The notes: generated by a model not told the origin, from the letters alone. A DNA stretch of 64,000 nt from Streptomyces puniciscabiei (GCF_006715785.1 NZ_VFNX01000001.1:2370501-2434500); one strand, 5' to 3'; shown: positions 22,618 through 31,520, counted from the stretch's first letter. Program-made: numbers and translations.

Positions 22618-23250
22618 ATGAACCTCACCGTTTTCGGCGCCACCGGCGGCATCGGCCGGGAGATCGTGCGTCAGGCCCTCGGCGCCGGCCACCGGGTGAC
22701 GGCCGTGGTCCGCGATCCCGCCCGGCTCGACGTCACGGGGGACGCGCTGGAGGTGTTCCGCGCGGACCTCACCGACCCCGAGGAGCTGCGCCCCGCCGTC
22801 AGCCGCCGGGACGCCGTCCTCTCCGGGCTGGGCGCGCGCAGCCGCAAGGACGCCGGTGTCGCCACCCGGCTGACCCGTACGGTCCTGCGCGCCATGGAGG
22901 CCGAGCGCGTACGACGGCTGCTCGTGGTCAGCGCCGGCCCCGTCGGCCCCGCCGCGGAGGGCGACGGCGCGCTCGACCGTGCGATGCGCGGCCTGGTGTC
23001 GGCCGCGCTGAAGGACGTCTACACCGATCTGCGCGAGATGGAGGCCGAGCTGGCCCGCAGCGACACGGACTGGACGTCCGTGAGGCCACCGCGCCTGCAG
23101 AACAAGCCGCTCACCGGCCGCTACCGCACCGTCGTCGGCGGCTTCCCGCGCAAGGGCCGCTTCATCGCACGCGCCGACGTCGCGCACGCCATGCTGGCGA
23201 TGATCGGCGACGAGGCGACGGTGAAGCAGGGGGTGGGAGTGGCGTACTAG
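22618..23250 (+). CDS. NAD(P)-binding (NmrA/SDR-like) protein
   Basis: ATG 22618 gives 210 residues; an in-frame start at 22579 lies within the operator and is unlikely. MNLTVFGATGGIGREIVRQAL is the Rossmann dinucleotide loop (GATGGIG). Later parts RLLVVSAGPVG and TDWTSVRPPRL fit atypical SDR epimerase-like or biliverdin reductase-like proteins. Probably repressed by the divergent TetR protein. Substrate unknown. Confidence 0.85.
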   Translation: MNLTVFGATGGIGREIVRQALGAGHRVTAVVRDPARLDVTGDALEVFRADLTDPEELRPAVSRRDAVLSGLGARSRKDAGVATRLTRTVLRAMEAERVRRLLVVSAGPVGPAAEGDGALDRAMRGLVSAALKDVYTDLREMEAELARSDTDWTSVRPPRLQNKPLTGRYRTVVGGFPRKGRFIARADVAHAMLAMIGDEATVKQGVGVAY

Positions 23251-23296
23251 GCGTACACCCTGCGCCCCTTGTCCGTCCCTGCGGGCTGATGTGGCA

Positions 23297-24352
23297 CTAC
23301 AGGCTGACGCCGACCGTCACCGGCTCGTTGACGAGCGTGATCCCGAAGGCCTCGCGGACGCCGGCGACCACCTCACGGGCCAGGGCCAGCAGGTCCTCGG
23401 TGGTGGCGGCGCCCCGGTTGGTGAGGGCGAGGGTGTGCTTGGTGGAGATGCGGGCCGGTCCGGTGCCGTAGCCCTTGGTGAAGCCCGCCTTGTCGATCAG
23501 CCAGGCCGCGGAGGTCTTCGTACGGCCCTCCCCCGCCGGGTAGGCGGGGGGCTCTACGCCGTCACCCAGCCGCTCGCGCACGCGCGCGTGGAACGCGGCG
23601 AACTGCTCGCCGGTGAGGATCGGGTTGGTGAAGAAGGACCCGGCGGACCAGGTGTCGTGGTCTTCGGGGTCGAGCACCATGCCCTTCCCGGCGCGCAGCT
23701 TCAGCACGGTCTCGCGGGCGTCGGCCAGCGGCACCCGGTCCCCCGGCTCGACACCGAGCGCGCGGGCCGCCTCGGCGTACTTGACGGGCGCCGACAGCCC
23801 GCCCGCGTCCTCCAGCTCGAAGCGCACGCGCAGCACGACATAGCGCTCGGGGTCGGCCTTGAAGCGGCTGTGGCGGTACGCGAAGGCGCATTCCTCGTTG
23901 GCCAGCGTCACGGTCTCGCCGGCGCGCCGGTCGTAGGCGATGACCTCGGTGATGGTGGAGGAGACCTCCTGGCCGTAGGCGCCCACGTTCTGGATCGGCG
24001 TGGCACCCGCGGACCCGGGGATGCCGGCCAGGCACTCGATGCCGGCGAGCCCCGCCTCGACCGTGCGGGCGACGGCGTCCGTCCACACCTCGCCGGCGGC
24101 GAGCTCCAGCGTCGTACCGCGCATGTCGACACCGCGCGTGGCGATGCGCAGGGCGGTGCCGTCGAAGCCCTTGTCGCCGATGACCAGGTTCGATCCACCG
24201 CCGATGACCAGCAGCGGCGTCCCGCTGTCGTCGGCCTCGCGGACGGCGGCGATCACCTCGGCGTCGGTCACCGCAGTGACCAGCCGCGTCGCGGGACCGC
24301 CCAGCCGGAAGGTGGTCAGTGGGGCAAGAGGGGCGTCGTGGAGTACCTGCAC
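23297..24352 (-). CDS. murB: UDP-N-acetylenolpyruvoylglucosamine reductase
   Basis: GTG 24352 (MQVLHDAPLAPLTTFRLGG) gives 351 residues, the length I recall for Streptomyces MurB; the frame open to 24541 is compositional. FAD-binding parts: LLVIGGGSNLVIGDKGFDG and IPGSAGATPIQNVGAYGQE. Catalytic regions include CAFAYRHSRFK and SAGSFFTNPIL, and the Ser/Glu end region is present. It makes UDP-MurNAc in the cytoplasm with NADPH. It lies alone among unrelated genes. Confidence 0.97.
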   Translation of the reverse strand: MQVLHDAPLAPLTTFRLGGPATRLVTAVTDAEVIAAVREADDSGTPLLVIGGGSNLVIGDKGFDGTALRIATRGVDMRGTTLELAAGEVWTDAVARTVEAGLAGIECLAGIPGSAGATPIQNVGAYGQEVSSTITEVIAYDRRAGETVTLANEECAFAYRHSRFKADPERYVVLRVRFELEDAGGLSAPVKYAEAARALGVEPGDRVPLADARETVLKLRAGKGMVLDPEDHDTWSAGSFFTNPILTGEQFAAFHARVRERLGDGVEPPAYPAGEGRTKTSAAWLIDKAGFTKGYGTGPARISTKHTLALTNRGAATTEDLLALAREVVAGVREAFGITLVNEPVTVGVSL

Positions 24353-24806
24353 GGGCCCAAGACTACGAGACGGCCCTGACAGCCCTGCGTCCGCGCGGAC
24401 AGCGACTGCGGCGCCGAGACCGGCACCGGGGGTTTCTCGGCGCCGCTGGGCGGTGCGGGCCGGCGACGAGAGCGCCCTCGCGGGCGGGCGACCTTTTGGT
24501 CCCGTCCCCGCACGTCCTGGCAGGAACTTGCCTTGCGGCATGCCCCCTCGGCCCCCTGCCTACCGCTGTAGGCCGCTCGCCGCCCACCACCACGCGCGCG
24601 TGGCCGACTCACACGCATGGACGCGCGCATGGACGCCGACACACGTGCACGCGCGCGTGGCCTCCTCTCGAAGGCCACGCGCGCGTAGCGGCGTACCGCG
24701 ACTGCCGACCGTCGTCGGTCCCCGTGAGCCGCCGCTCCGCCTCCTCCCAGCTCACCGGAAGTCGGGTCGCTGGAGGTCCGCCGGGTGGCGATCCAGGGTC
24801 CCGTCC
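24353..24806. other. 454-nt gap between murB and the MFS gene
   Basis: No credible gene. It is rich in the self-complementary CACGCGCGCGTG (24591-24602) and related CACACGCATGG and ACGCGCGCATGG units, and ends with the hairpin at 24649-24686. The part next to murB (24353-24580) should hold the murB promoter, but I cannot identify clear hexamers. Confidence 0.5.
24649..24686 (-). terminator. Hairpin downstream of the MFS gene
   Basis: ACGCGCGCGTGGCCT (24649-24663) pairs perfectly with AGGCCACGCGCGCGT (24672-24686), loop 8 nt. It lies 120 nt after the MFS stop. Confidence 0.65.
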
Positions 24807-26336
24807 TCAGCGGGCAGTGCCCTCCACGGCGGCAGCCGCCGAGGCGGTGGCCGCCGGCGCAGTGGCCGCCGGGGCAGTGCCCTCCAAGGCGGTGGCCTCC
24901 GAGGCGGCCGCGGGCGTCCGCCCGTCCCCCGCGGCGCGGCGGGCGGCGCTGCGCCGGCCCGGGATCACCAGGGCCGCGACCGCGGCGAGGGCGACCACCG
25001 CCGAGCCGGTGACCAGGGCGGGCCGCAGGCCGTCGACGAAGCTCTGCGCACTGTCGTAGCCACCCTGTGCGGAGAAGATCGACGACATCACCGCGATGCC
25101 GAGCGCGCCGCCCACCTCGCGCAGCGCGTTGTTGGCGCCGGAGGCGATGCCCTGCTCCTGCGGGCGGACGCTGGACATCACCAGATTGGCGGCCGGCGCG
25201 AAGTACAGGGCCATGCCGATGCCGCTGACGATCAGAGCGGGCAGCTGGGCGGCGTAGGAGGCGTCCGTGGTGGCCACGGCGGCCATGTAGCCGAGACCGA
25301 CGGCCTGCAGGAGCAGGCCCGCCGCGACGACCGGGCGCCCGCCGACGCGGTCGGAGAGGATCCCGGCTATCGGCGCGACCAGCATCGGCATGCCGGTCCA
25401 GGGCAGCATCCTGAGGCCCGCCTCGGTGGGCGAGTAGCCGAGCACGCCCTGCATGTACTGGCTGAGCAGGAAGATCGAGCCGAACATGCCGACGAACATC
25501 AGCAGGCTGGCGGCGTTGATGCCGGAGAAGGCGCGGGAGCGGAACAGCCGCATCGGCAGCATGGGGTTGGCCGCGCGCGAGCTGTACAGGACGAACCCGG
25601 CCAGCAGCGCGCCGCCGGCGAACAGCGCGGTCAGGACGACGGTGTCGGTCCAGCCGTCGGAGGGGCCGCGGACCAGGCCGTAGACGATCCCGAACAGGCC
25701 ACCGCTGGCGAGCAGGGTGCCGGGGACGTCGAGCCGGGCGCCGGTGCCGTGGGACTCGGCGAGGCGGAGACGGGCGAGGGGCAGCGTGACCAGGCCGAGC
25801 GGCACGTTCAGCCAGAAGATCCAGTGCCAGGACACGTGTTCGGTGAGGCTGCCGCCGATGAGGGGTCCGGAGGCGACGGCGAGCCCGTTGACGGCGCCCC
25901 AGATGCCGTACATCATCCCCCGCTTGGCCGCGGGGACGGCCGCGGTCAGCAGGGTCAGCGTGAGCGGCATCATCACGGCCGCGCCGACGCCCTGGACCGC
26001 GCGGGCGGCGATCAGCGAGCCGATGCCGGGGGCCATGGCCGCGGCGGCGGACGCACCGGTGAAGACGGCGAGTCCGGCGATGAAGAGCCGACGGCGGCCG
26101 AAGCGGTCGCCGAGCGCCGCGCCGAACATCAGCAGGACGGCGAAGGTGAGCGTGTAGGCGCTCACGGTCCACTCCAGGTCGTCCAGGGCGCCGCCGAGGT
26201 CCTTGCGGATGGAGGGCAGGGCGGTGGTCACGACGAGGTTGTCGAGGGCCGCCATGAAGCCGGCGACGCTGGTGATCACGAGGGCCCAGGCGGCGCTTCC
26301 GCGGCCTGTGCTCGTCGGTGCGGTCTGCTGTGACAT
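24807..26336 (-). CDS. MFS drug exporter, DHA2 (EmrB/QacA) type
   Basis: 509 residues with about 14 hydrophobic segments. GDRFGRRRLFIAGLAVFTGAS is motif A, and GPLIGGSLTEHVSWHWIFWLN is the motif-C region typical of antiporters. An N-terminal D1-like motif is LDNLVVTTALPSI. The last ~50 residues are low-complexity Ala/Thr/Pro (GTAPAATAPAATAS). It likely exports a drug using the proton gradient. An operator (26359-26380) lies 23 nt before the start and matches the one before the neighbouring TetR gene, so the pair is co-regulated. Confidence 0.93.
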   Translation of the reverse strand: MSQQTAPTSTGRGSAAWALVITSVAGFMAALDNLVVTTALPSIRKDLGGALDDLEWTVSAYTLTFAVLLMFGAALGDRFGRRRLFIAGLAVFTGASAAAAMAPGIGSLIAARAVQGVGAAVMMPLTLTLLTAAVPAAKRGMMYGIWGAVNGLAVASGPLIGGSLTEHVSWHWIFWLNVPLGLVTLPLARLRLAESHGTGARLDVPGTLLASGGLFGIVYGLVRGPSDGWTDTVVLTALFAGGALLAGFVLYSSRAANPMLPMRLFRSRAFSGINAASLLMFVGMFGSIFLLSQYMQGVLGYSPTEAGLRMLPWTGMPMLVAPIAGILSDRVGGRPVVAAGLLLQAVGLGYMAAVATTDASYAAQLPALIVSGIGMALYFAPAANLVMSSVRPQEQGIASGANNALREVGGALGIAVMSSIFSAQGGYDSAQSFVDGLRPALVTGSAVVALAAVAALVIPGRRSAARRAAGDGRTPAAASEATALEGTAPAATAPAATASAAAAVEGTAR

Positions 26337-26358
26337 CTCTCCCCCAGAGAGCGATCTT

Positions 26359-26380
26359 AGTTAGTTATTGCTGACTAACT
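26359..26380. promoter_or_regulatory. TetR operator before the MFS gene
   Basis: AGTTAGT-N8-ACTAACT, identical in both arms and in spacing to the site at 26998-27021. Confidence 0.85.
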
Positions 26381-26421
26381 TTCGTGCGCAGGAAAAGAGG
26401 CGGGCACCCCGCCTCGTTCCG

Positions 26422-26991
26422 CTACTTCTCCAGCCGGCCGGTGATCCGGGCCGACGGATACATCCCCTGCCAGACGCGGTGCTCGGGCGGAAACCCCATG
26501 GCCGCAAGGGTGTTGATGAGCATTCCGTACGCCAGGAAGGTCGTGGTGTCGCTGTCGTCCGCCCCCAGCGGCAGATGAACGGTGTCCCAGAGCTTCATCC
26601 AGGCCGTCCGCACTGCCTCGCCGAACTCGTGGTCGCCCTCCGCCTCGGCCGCCGCCACCGTGATGTACGTCTGCATCTGCATCTGCAGCTTCTCGGGCTG
26701 CTCCGTGATCAGCCGCACATAGGCGTTCGCCATGGCATGCAGGGCCTCCTCGCCCCGCAGCCCCTCGGCCGCCTCCTCGAAGACCCGGCAGGTGTCGTCG
26801 ACGCAGCGCAGCGACGCGGCGGCGAAGATCGCCTTCTTGCCCGGGAAGAGCCGGAAGAGGTAGGGCTGCGAGACCCCCACGCGGCTCGCGATCGCCTCCG
26901 TGGAGGTGCCGTAGTAGCCCCTCTGGGCGAACTCGGCGATCGCCGCGCGAATGACGCTCTCGCGTCGCTCCTCTGCACTCATCCTGGGCAT
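26422..26991 (-). CDS. TetR-family repressor of the MFS exporter
   Basis: 189 residues, ATG 26991 (MPRMSAEERRESVIRAAIAEF). The HTH reads YYGTSTEAIASRVGVSQPYLFRLF. The C-terminal domain FLAYGMLINTLAAMGFP is typical of the family. It is upstream of the MFS gene in the same direction. An operator edge lies 7 nt from the start codon, so autoregulation is expected. Confidence 0.94.
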   Translation of the reverse strand: MPRMSAEERRESVIRAAIAEFAQRGYYGTSTEAIASRVGVSQPYLFRLFPGKKAIFAAASLRCVDDTCRVFEEAAEGLRGEEALHAMANAYVRLITEQPEKLQMQMQTYITVAAAEAEGDHEFGEAVRTAWMKLWDTVHLPLGADDSDTTTFLAYGMLINTLAAMGFPPEHRVWQGMYPSARITGRLEK

Positions 26992-26997
26992 GCAAGT

Positions 26998-27021
26998 AAG
27001 TTAGTACTCAATCACTAACTT
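26998..27021. promoter_or_regulatory. TetR autoregulatory operator
   Basis: AAGTTAGT-N8-ACTAACTT, a perfect 8-bp-arm palindrome immediately before the tetR start. It shares AGTTAGT-N8-ACTAACT with the MFS promoter site. Confidence 0.85.
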
Positions 27022-27103
27022 GGCAAGCCGTCCGGGTCGGGCGTATGCGTAAGGGGCGCCCCACCATGGAGGACGCCCCTTACTTCAGGTTCCGATGGAG
27101 CTG

Positions 27104-27532
27104 TCAGGCCAGCCGTACGACGGCGCGGGACATGCCCAGCACCTTCTGGCCACCGCTGGTCGCCGTGAGGTCCACGCGCACGGTGTTGTCGTCCAGCTTG
27201 GCCCCGACCTTGCCGCTGACCTCGATCAGTGCGCCCTGGTCGTCGTTCGGCACGACGACCGGCTTGGTGAAGCGGACGCCGTACTCCACGACCGCTCCCG
27301 GGTCCCCGGTCCAGTCGGTGACCACGCGGATCGCCTCCGCCATGGTGAACATGCCGTGCGCGATGACGTCCGGCAGGCCGACCTCCTTGGCGAACTTCTC
27401 GTTCCAGTGGATCGGGTTGAAGTCCCCGGAGGCACCCGCGTAGCGCACGAGCGTGGCGCGGGTCACGGGAAAGGTCTGCGCCGGGAGTTCGGTGCCGACC
27501 TCGACGTCGTCGTACGCGATCTTCGCCGTCAT
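27104..27532 (-). CDS. MaoC-type hot-dog dehydratase
   Basis: 142 residues from ATG 27532 (MTAKIAYDDVEVGTELP). The hydratase motif YAGASGDFNPIHWNEKFA with D-x-N-P-x-H, followed by DVIAHGMFTMAE, marks the MaoC family (R-specific enoyl hydratase type). The start is 7 nt after the previous gene's end, so the two act as an operon and probably as a heterodimer, like actinobacterial HadAB/HadBC in fatty acid elongation. Confidence 0.93.
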   Translation of the reverse strand: MTAKIAYDDVEVGTELPAQTFPVTRATLVRYAGASGDFNPIHWNEKFAKEVGLPDVIAHGMFTMAEAIRVVTDWTGDPGAVVEYGVRFTKPVVVPNDDQGALIEVSGKVGAKLDDNTVRVDLTATSGGQKVLGMSRAVVRLA

Positions 27533-27539
27533 CAGGTCC

Positions 27540-27992
27540 TCACGCCTCCTCGGCCGCACGGGCCACGAGCTTGGTCCAGGCGGTCACGACAAGCTCGCCG
27601 GCCTCGTCGTGCACCTCACCGCGGATGTCCAGGATGTCGTTGCCCGCGAGGGACTTGATGCCCTCGATGGTGGAGGTGACGCTGAGCCTGTCGCCGGCGC
27701 GTACGGGCCGGCTGTAGGCGAACTTCTGGTCGCCGTGCACCACACGGCTGTAGTCGAGACCGAGCTGTGGGTCCCCGATGATCTGCCCGGCGGCCGGGAA
27801 GGTGATGGCGAACACGAACGTCGGCGGGGCGATCACATCGGAATGACCGAACGCCTTCGCGGCCTCCGGGTCCGTGTAGACCGGGTTGGTCTCGCCCACC
27901 GCCTCGGCGAACTCGCGGATCTTCTCCCTGCCCACCTCATAGGGCGCGGTGGGCGGGTAGGTCCGTCCCACGAAGGACTGGTCGAGCGCCAT
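27540..27992 (-). CDS. MaoC N-terminal-domain protein (UPF0336), probable dehydratase partner
   Basis: 150 residues. MALDQSFVGRTYPPTAPYEVG then REFAEAVGETNPVYTDPEAAKAFG and VIAPPTFVFAITFPA match the UPF0336 family (MaoC N-terminal domain). It lacks the Asp-x-Asn-Pro-x-His set seen in its neighbour, which fits a substrate-binding subunit (HadA/HadC-like). It precedes the catalytic MaoC gene by 7 nt. Confidence 0.92.
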   Translation of the reverse strand: MALDQSFVGRTYPPTAPYEVGREKIREFAEAVGETNPVYTDPEAAKAFGHSDVIAPPTFVFAITFPAAGQIIGDPQLGLDYSRVVHGDQKFAYSRPVRAGDRLSVTSTIEGIKSLAGNDILDIRGEVHDEAGELVVTAWTKLVARAAEEA

Positions 27993-28081
27993 GGCCCGGC
28001 ACCTCCTGATGTCTGCTGTGATGGCCCCAAATTAGCCGGATTCCCGCCGGGGAATGCGCGCGGGGACGGGTGTGGCCCCTG

Positions 28082-28168
28082 GCCGCTGAAACGCCGGGGG
28101 CAGCTGAAGCGCGGGGGAAGCTGAAGGGCCGGTGAGGCCGAAGCGCCGGTGAAGCGGTGAAACGCCGC
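28082..28168. repeat. Degenerate 17-18-bp tandem repeats
   Basis: Five units resembling CTGAAGCGCCGGGGG follow each other between the MaoC pair promoter region and the rpmG terminator. They differ at several bases. No function is apparent. Confidence 0.5.
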
Positions 28169-28200
28169 GAGGCCGCCCCCTCGGAAGGGGACGGCCTCGC
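28167..28200 (-). terminator. Terminator of rpmG
   Basis: GCGAGGCCGCCCC (from 28167) pairs with GGGGACGGCCTCGC (to 28200) with one bulge. It lies 12 nt after the rpmG stop. Confidence 0.75.
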
Positions 28201-28212
28201 GGACGAGCCTGT

Positions 28213-28377
28213 TTATCGCGTTTCGCGGTGCGCGGTGTGCGCGTTGCAACGCGGGCAGTGCTTCTTCATCTCAAGACGGTCCGGGTTGTTACGCCGGTTC
28301 TTCTTGGTGATGTAGTTCCGCTCCTTGCACTCCACGCAGGCCAGCGTGATCTTCGGGCGGACGTCGGTGGCAGCCAC
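28213..28377 (-). CDS. rpmG: 50S ribosomal protein L33
   Basis: 54 residues from GTG 28377: [19 protein letters not shown], then [19 protein letters not shown] and HCPRCNAHT. Two Cys pairs (CVEC and CPRC) form the zinc-binding C+ type of L33, as opposed to zinc-free paralogues used in zinc starvation. It is just downstream of tRNA-Met and tRNA-Thr in the same direction. Confidence 0.96.
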   Translation of the reverse strand: MAATDVRPKITLACVECKERNYITKKNRRNNPDRLEMKKHCPRCNAHTAHRETR

Positions 28378-28467
28378 GTGAGTGCTCCTAAGACGAACGG
28401 GTGGACTGATTCAACGCAAGAAAGAGTAGCCGATCGAAGGACCGACCCCGCAATCGGCTACTGTCAG

Positions 28468-28540
28468 TAGCGGTGACCGGACTTGAACCGGTGACACAGC
28501 GATTATGAGCCGCTTGCTCTACCGACTGAGCTACACCGCT
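28468..28540 (-). tRNA. tRNA-Met (CAT), elongator
   Basis: Acceptor AGCGGTG/CACCGCT perfect, discriminator A, anticodon stem AGCGG/TCGCT with loop CTCATAA, T arm ACCGG-TTCAAGT-CCGGT. It lacks the three G-C pairs of an initiator tRNA. 73 nt. Confidence 0.95.
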
Positions 28541-28586
28541 GCGATGCGATCGGGCCCCGTCTTTCGACGGGAACCTCTCACACCAG

Positions 28587-28659
28587 AGCCCCAAAACGGA
28601 ATCGAACCGTTGACCTTCTCCTTACCATGGAGACGCTCTGCCGACTGAGCTATTGGGGC
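28587..28659 (-). tRNA. tRNA-Thr (GGT)
   Basis: Acceptor GCCCCAA/TTGGGGC, discriminator T, anticodon GGT in loop ATGGTAA, T arm with GGTTCGATTCC. 73 nt. First of the Thr-Met-rpmG group. Confidence 0.95.
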
Positions 28660-29025
28660 GAGCGATGAAGACATTACACGGTCCGCCGCCGTTCACCCAA
28701 ATCCGTATCCGGCAGCTCGCGGCGACTCCCACCCCAGCCCTCGCAGCGGCCCCGGATGTCGCCGCACGGAGCCGCACGGAGCGGCATGGAGCCGCGCGGA
28801 GCGGGAGCGGCGGCACGCGCGCGTGGCCCCAGCGGGGAGAGCGGGGCCACACAGGTGGGCGACACGTGTACTGCCATGGGCGGACCAACCGGTACGACTA
28901 TTGCGCTCCTGCGCTCCCGGTGCGGCTCGCCGCCCTAGGCTCGACTCGCTCTGCGTGATCTTGGGGCCGAGGCCCCGGTGTCTCACGCGGGCCCGCCCGA
29001 GCCCCCGGCCCCATCCTGGAGCGCG
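28660..29025. other. 366-nt gap before the amidohydrolase gene
   Basis: No credible gene. It contains GGAGCCGCACGGAGCGG-like direct repeats (about 28766-28805), the palindrome CACGCGCGCGTG (28814-28825), and a hairpin GTGGCCCC/GGGGCCAC (28823-28850). Promoters for both sides should be here but are not clear. Confidence 0.5.
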
Positions 29026-30291
29026 ATGCCCGACAGCCAGCCGCAGCCCCACCCGCCGTCGAACTCCTCGGGCTCCTCGGGCCAGTCCGACCCGGCCGCC
29101 CTGCTGCTGTGCGGAGCGCGGCTCACCGACGGCCGGACGGTGGACGTACGGCTGGGCGGCGGGCGCATCGAGGCGGTGGGCACAGCCGGCAGTCTGGCGC
29201 CGGGCCCGGCCCGGACGGGCGCCACGCGCGTGGACCTGAACGGCTACCTGCTCCTGCCGGCTCCGGCAGAACCGCACGCCCACGGCGACACCGCGCTGTC
29301 CGCCGAGCGCCCCGGCCCGGTGTCGTACGCCCCCGAGGACGTCCAGCGCCGGGCGACGGAGGCGGCCCTGCTGCAGCTCGGCCACGGCGCGACGGCGGCA
29401 CGCGCGCACGTGCGCGTGGGCGATGTACAGGGGCTCGGCGCGCTGGGCGCCGTCCTGCAGGCGCGGCGCTCGCTGCGCGGGCTCGCCGAGCTGACGGCGG
29501 TGGCGATGCCACGGCTGCTGACCGGGGTGGCCGGGGCCGACGGGCTGGCGATGCTGCGCGACGCGCTCAAGATGGGCGCCTCCGTGGTGGGCGGCTGCCC
29601 CGACCTGGACCCCGACCCCACGGGCTACGTGGAGGCGGTCCTGGAGGTCGCCTCCGAGCACGGCTGCCCGGTGGACCTGCACACGGACGCCTCCGACCCC
29701 ACCCGGCTGTCCCGGCTCGCGGCCATGGCCGGAGGCCTGCGCCCCGGCGTGACGATCGGACCGTGCGCCGGTCTCGCGCGCCTGCCCACCCAGGCCGCCT
29801 CCCGCGCCGCGGACCAGCTCGCGGCGGCCGGCGTGACGGTCGTGTGCCTCCCCCAGGGCGGCTGCTGCGGTGCCGACCGCCGGGGCGCCGCCCCGGTACG
29901 GCTGCTGCGCGCGGCCGGAGTGCGCGTGTCGGCCGGCAGCGGCGCCCTGCGTGACGCCTCCAACCCCGTGGGCCGCGGCGATCCCCTGGAGGCCGCCTAC
30001 CTCCTCGCCTCCACCCACGGCCTGCGCCCGGAGGAGGCCTACGACGCCGTCAGCAGCTCGGCCCGCGCCACGCTCGGCCTGCCGGAGGTACGCGTGGAGG
30101 CCGGCTTCCCCGCCGACCTCCTCGCCGTACGTGGCAACCGCCTGGCCGGCGCCCTGTCGTTGGCGTACAGCCGGATCGTGGTCCACCGGGGCCGGGTGGT
30201 GGCCCGCACGAGTGCGGTACGCGAGTACTGCAACTCGGTGGCCACGGCGGAACTCGGGTTGCCACGGCAGGGGCGGGGCGAGTTGTCGTGA
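29026..30291 (+). CDS. CodA-like amidohydrolase, probably catalytically dead
   Basis: ATG 29026 with TGGAG upstream gives 421 residues; GTG 28978 would add 16. The fold follows cytosine deaminase (CodA): an N-terminal beta sandwich, then EPHAHGDTAL with His84 and His86, GATAARAHVRVGD, and DLHTDASD with His219. Compared with CodA from memory, HCDE is HTDA here (catalytic Glu lost), the later metal His (SHTT region) reads IGPCAG, and the GHDD motif with the metal Asp reads AGSGALRD. Three of the key residues therefore seem missing. It may be a pseudoenzyme or binding protein. Confidence 0.8.
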   Translation: MPDSQPQPHPPSNSSGSSGQSDPAALLLCGARLTDGRTVDVRLGGGRIEAVGTAGSLAPGPARTGATRVDLNGYLLLPAPAEPHAHGDTALSAERPGPVSYAPEDVQRRATEAALLQLGHGATAARAHVRVGDVQGLGALGAVLQARRSLRGLAELTAVAMPRLLTGVAGADGLAMLRDALKMGASVVGGCPDLDPDPTGYVEAVLEVASEHGCPVDLHTDASDPTRLSRLAAMAGGLRPGVTIGPCAGLARLPTQAASRAADQLAAAGVTVVCLPQGGCCGADRRGAAPVRLLRAAGVRVSAGSGALRDASNPVGRGDPLEAAYLLASTHGLRPEEAYDAVSSSARATLGLPEVRVEAGFPADLLAVRGNRLAGALSLAYSRIVVHRGRVVARTSAVREYCNSVATAELGLPRQGRGELS

Positions 30292-30519
30292 GGGGCGCGC
30301 GGTCCGGGGGCGCGGTCTGGGGGGCGGGGGGTCGGCGGCTTGGGGGCGCGGGCGTGGGTGTGCGCGGGCGTACGACCGTACGCGCCCGGCGTGTGCTGGT
30401 GGGTGCAAGCCCGGAGGTACGCACCCGGCGGCATGTCCGTGGGCGTGAGCCCGGCGCGGCCCTGCCACGCCGGTCAACTCATGCGGCGGATGCGCCCCGT
30501 CCGGCGTACGGTCGGAATC

Positions 30520-31176
30520 ATGCGCATTGTCATCGCTGGTGGTCATGGTCAGATCGCGCTGCGGCTGGAGCGCCTGCTCTCCGCGCGCGGGGACGAGGTC
30601 GCGGGGATCATCCGCAGGTCCGAACAGGGCGACGATCTGCGAGCGGCCGGCGCCGAACCGGTGTTGCTCGACCTGGAGTCCGCCTCGGTGGAGGAGGTCG
30701 CGGCGCACCTGCAGGGCGCCGACGCGGCGGTTTTCGCGGCCGGCGCGGGCCCGGGCAGCGGGGCGGCCCGCAAGGAGACGGTGGACAGGGGCGCGGCGGT
30801 GCTGTTCGCGGACGCGGCCGTTCGCGCGCGCGTGCGCCGCTTCCTGGTCGTGTCCTCGATGGGCGCGGATCCCGCGCACCAGGGCGACGACGTCTTCGAC
30901 GCGTACCTGCGCGCCAAGGGCGAGGCGGACGCGTACATCGCCCGCCAGGAGGCCCTGGACTGGACGATCCTGCGCCCCGGCTCGCTGACGGACGACGCCG
31001 GTACCGGTCAGGTCCGGCTGGAGGCGCACACCGGGCGCGGCACGATCCCCCGGGACGATGTGGCCGCCGTACTCGCGGAGTTGGTGGACACCCCGGCGAC
31101 GACCGGCCTGACGCTGGAGCTGATCAGCGGATCGGCACCGGTGTCGGTGGCGGTGAAGTCGGTGGCCGGGAACTGA
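30520..31176 (+). CDS. NAD(P)-binding epimerase-like protein
   Basis: ATG 30520 (MRIVIAGGHGQIALRLERLL) gives 218 residues; the in-frame start at 30340 adds a non-conserved leader. GGHGQIA is the Rossmann loop, with VFAAGAGPGSGAARKETVDRG, RFLVVSSMGAD and LDWTILRPGSLTDD fitting the atypical SDR family near NmrA and YwnB. No partner gene is adjacent. Substrate unknown. Confidence 0.9.
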   Translation: MRIVIAGGHGQIALRLERLLSARGDEVAGIIRRSEQGDDLRAAGAEPVLLDLESASVEEVAAHLQGADAAVFAAGAGPGSGAARKETVDRGAAVLFADAAVRARVRRFLVVSSMGADPAHQGDDVFDAYLRAKGEADAYIARQEALDWTILRPGSLTDDAGTGQVRLEAHTGRGTIPRDDVAAVLAELVDTPATTGLTLELISGSAPVSVAVKSVAGN

Positions 31177-31307
31177 CGCAGGCCTCCGGCCGTTGAACGG
31201 ACAAACCCCGCCACGAGCCTTCAGCGTCACCTACTTGTCCCTGCGTCAGCTCCCCGCCCGCGCACGCAAGCCGACTCGCAAGCCGGCACGCTTCGCCTCC
31301 TCGTGAC

Positions 31308-31520
31308 TCAGAACAGCGGCAGCTGCCCGGGCATCTCCGGTACGGCGTATCCGTCCAACGCCGGCTGGGCGGCCCCGAGTTGGGCCTGCCGCCGCGACCC
31401 GGCGCAAGAGACGAGTTCGCCGTTCTGCCGCGCGCCGGGCGGGTCGTGCCGCGCGTAGCGGCCCGCGACGACGGCGATGTCGCGGTGGCACACAGGGCAG
31501 GTTCTGCGTCGGGAGGACAT
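31308..31520 (-). CDS. Small CxxC protein
   Basis: 70 residues beginning MSSRRRTCPVCHRDIAVVAG. CPVCHRD and a later single Cys (LVSCAGS) suggest a small zinc-binding fold. It ends GQLPLF. It is last of three small minus-strand genes (DUF6233, 74-residue protein, this one). Function unknown. Confidence 0.7.
   Translation of the reverse strand: MSSRRRTCPVCHRDIAVVAGRYARHDPPGARQNGELVSCAGSRRQAQLGAAQPALDGYAVPEMPGQLPLF

Noticed and set aside
24591..24686. Possible CRISPR-like repeats of CACGCGCGCGTGG
   Set aside because: Units are short palindromes with irregular spacing and no unique spacers or cas genes.
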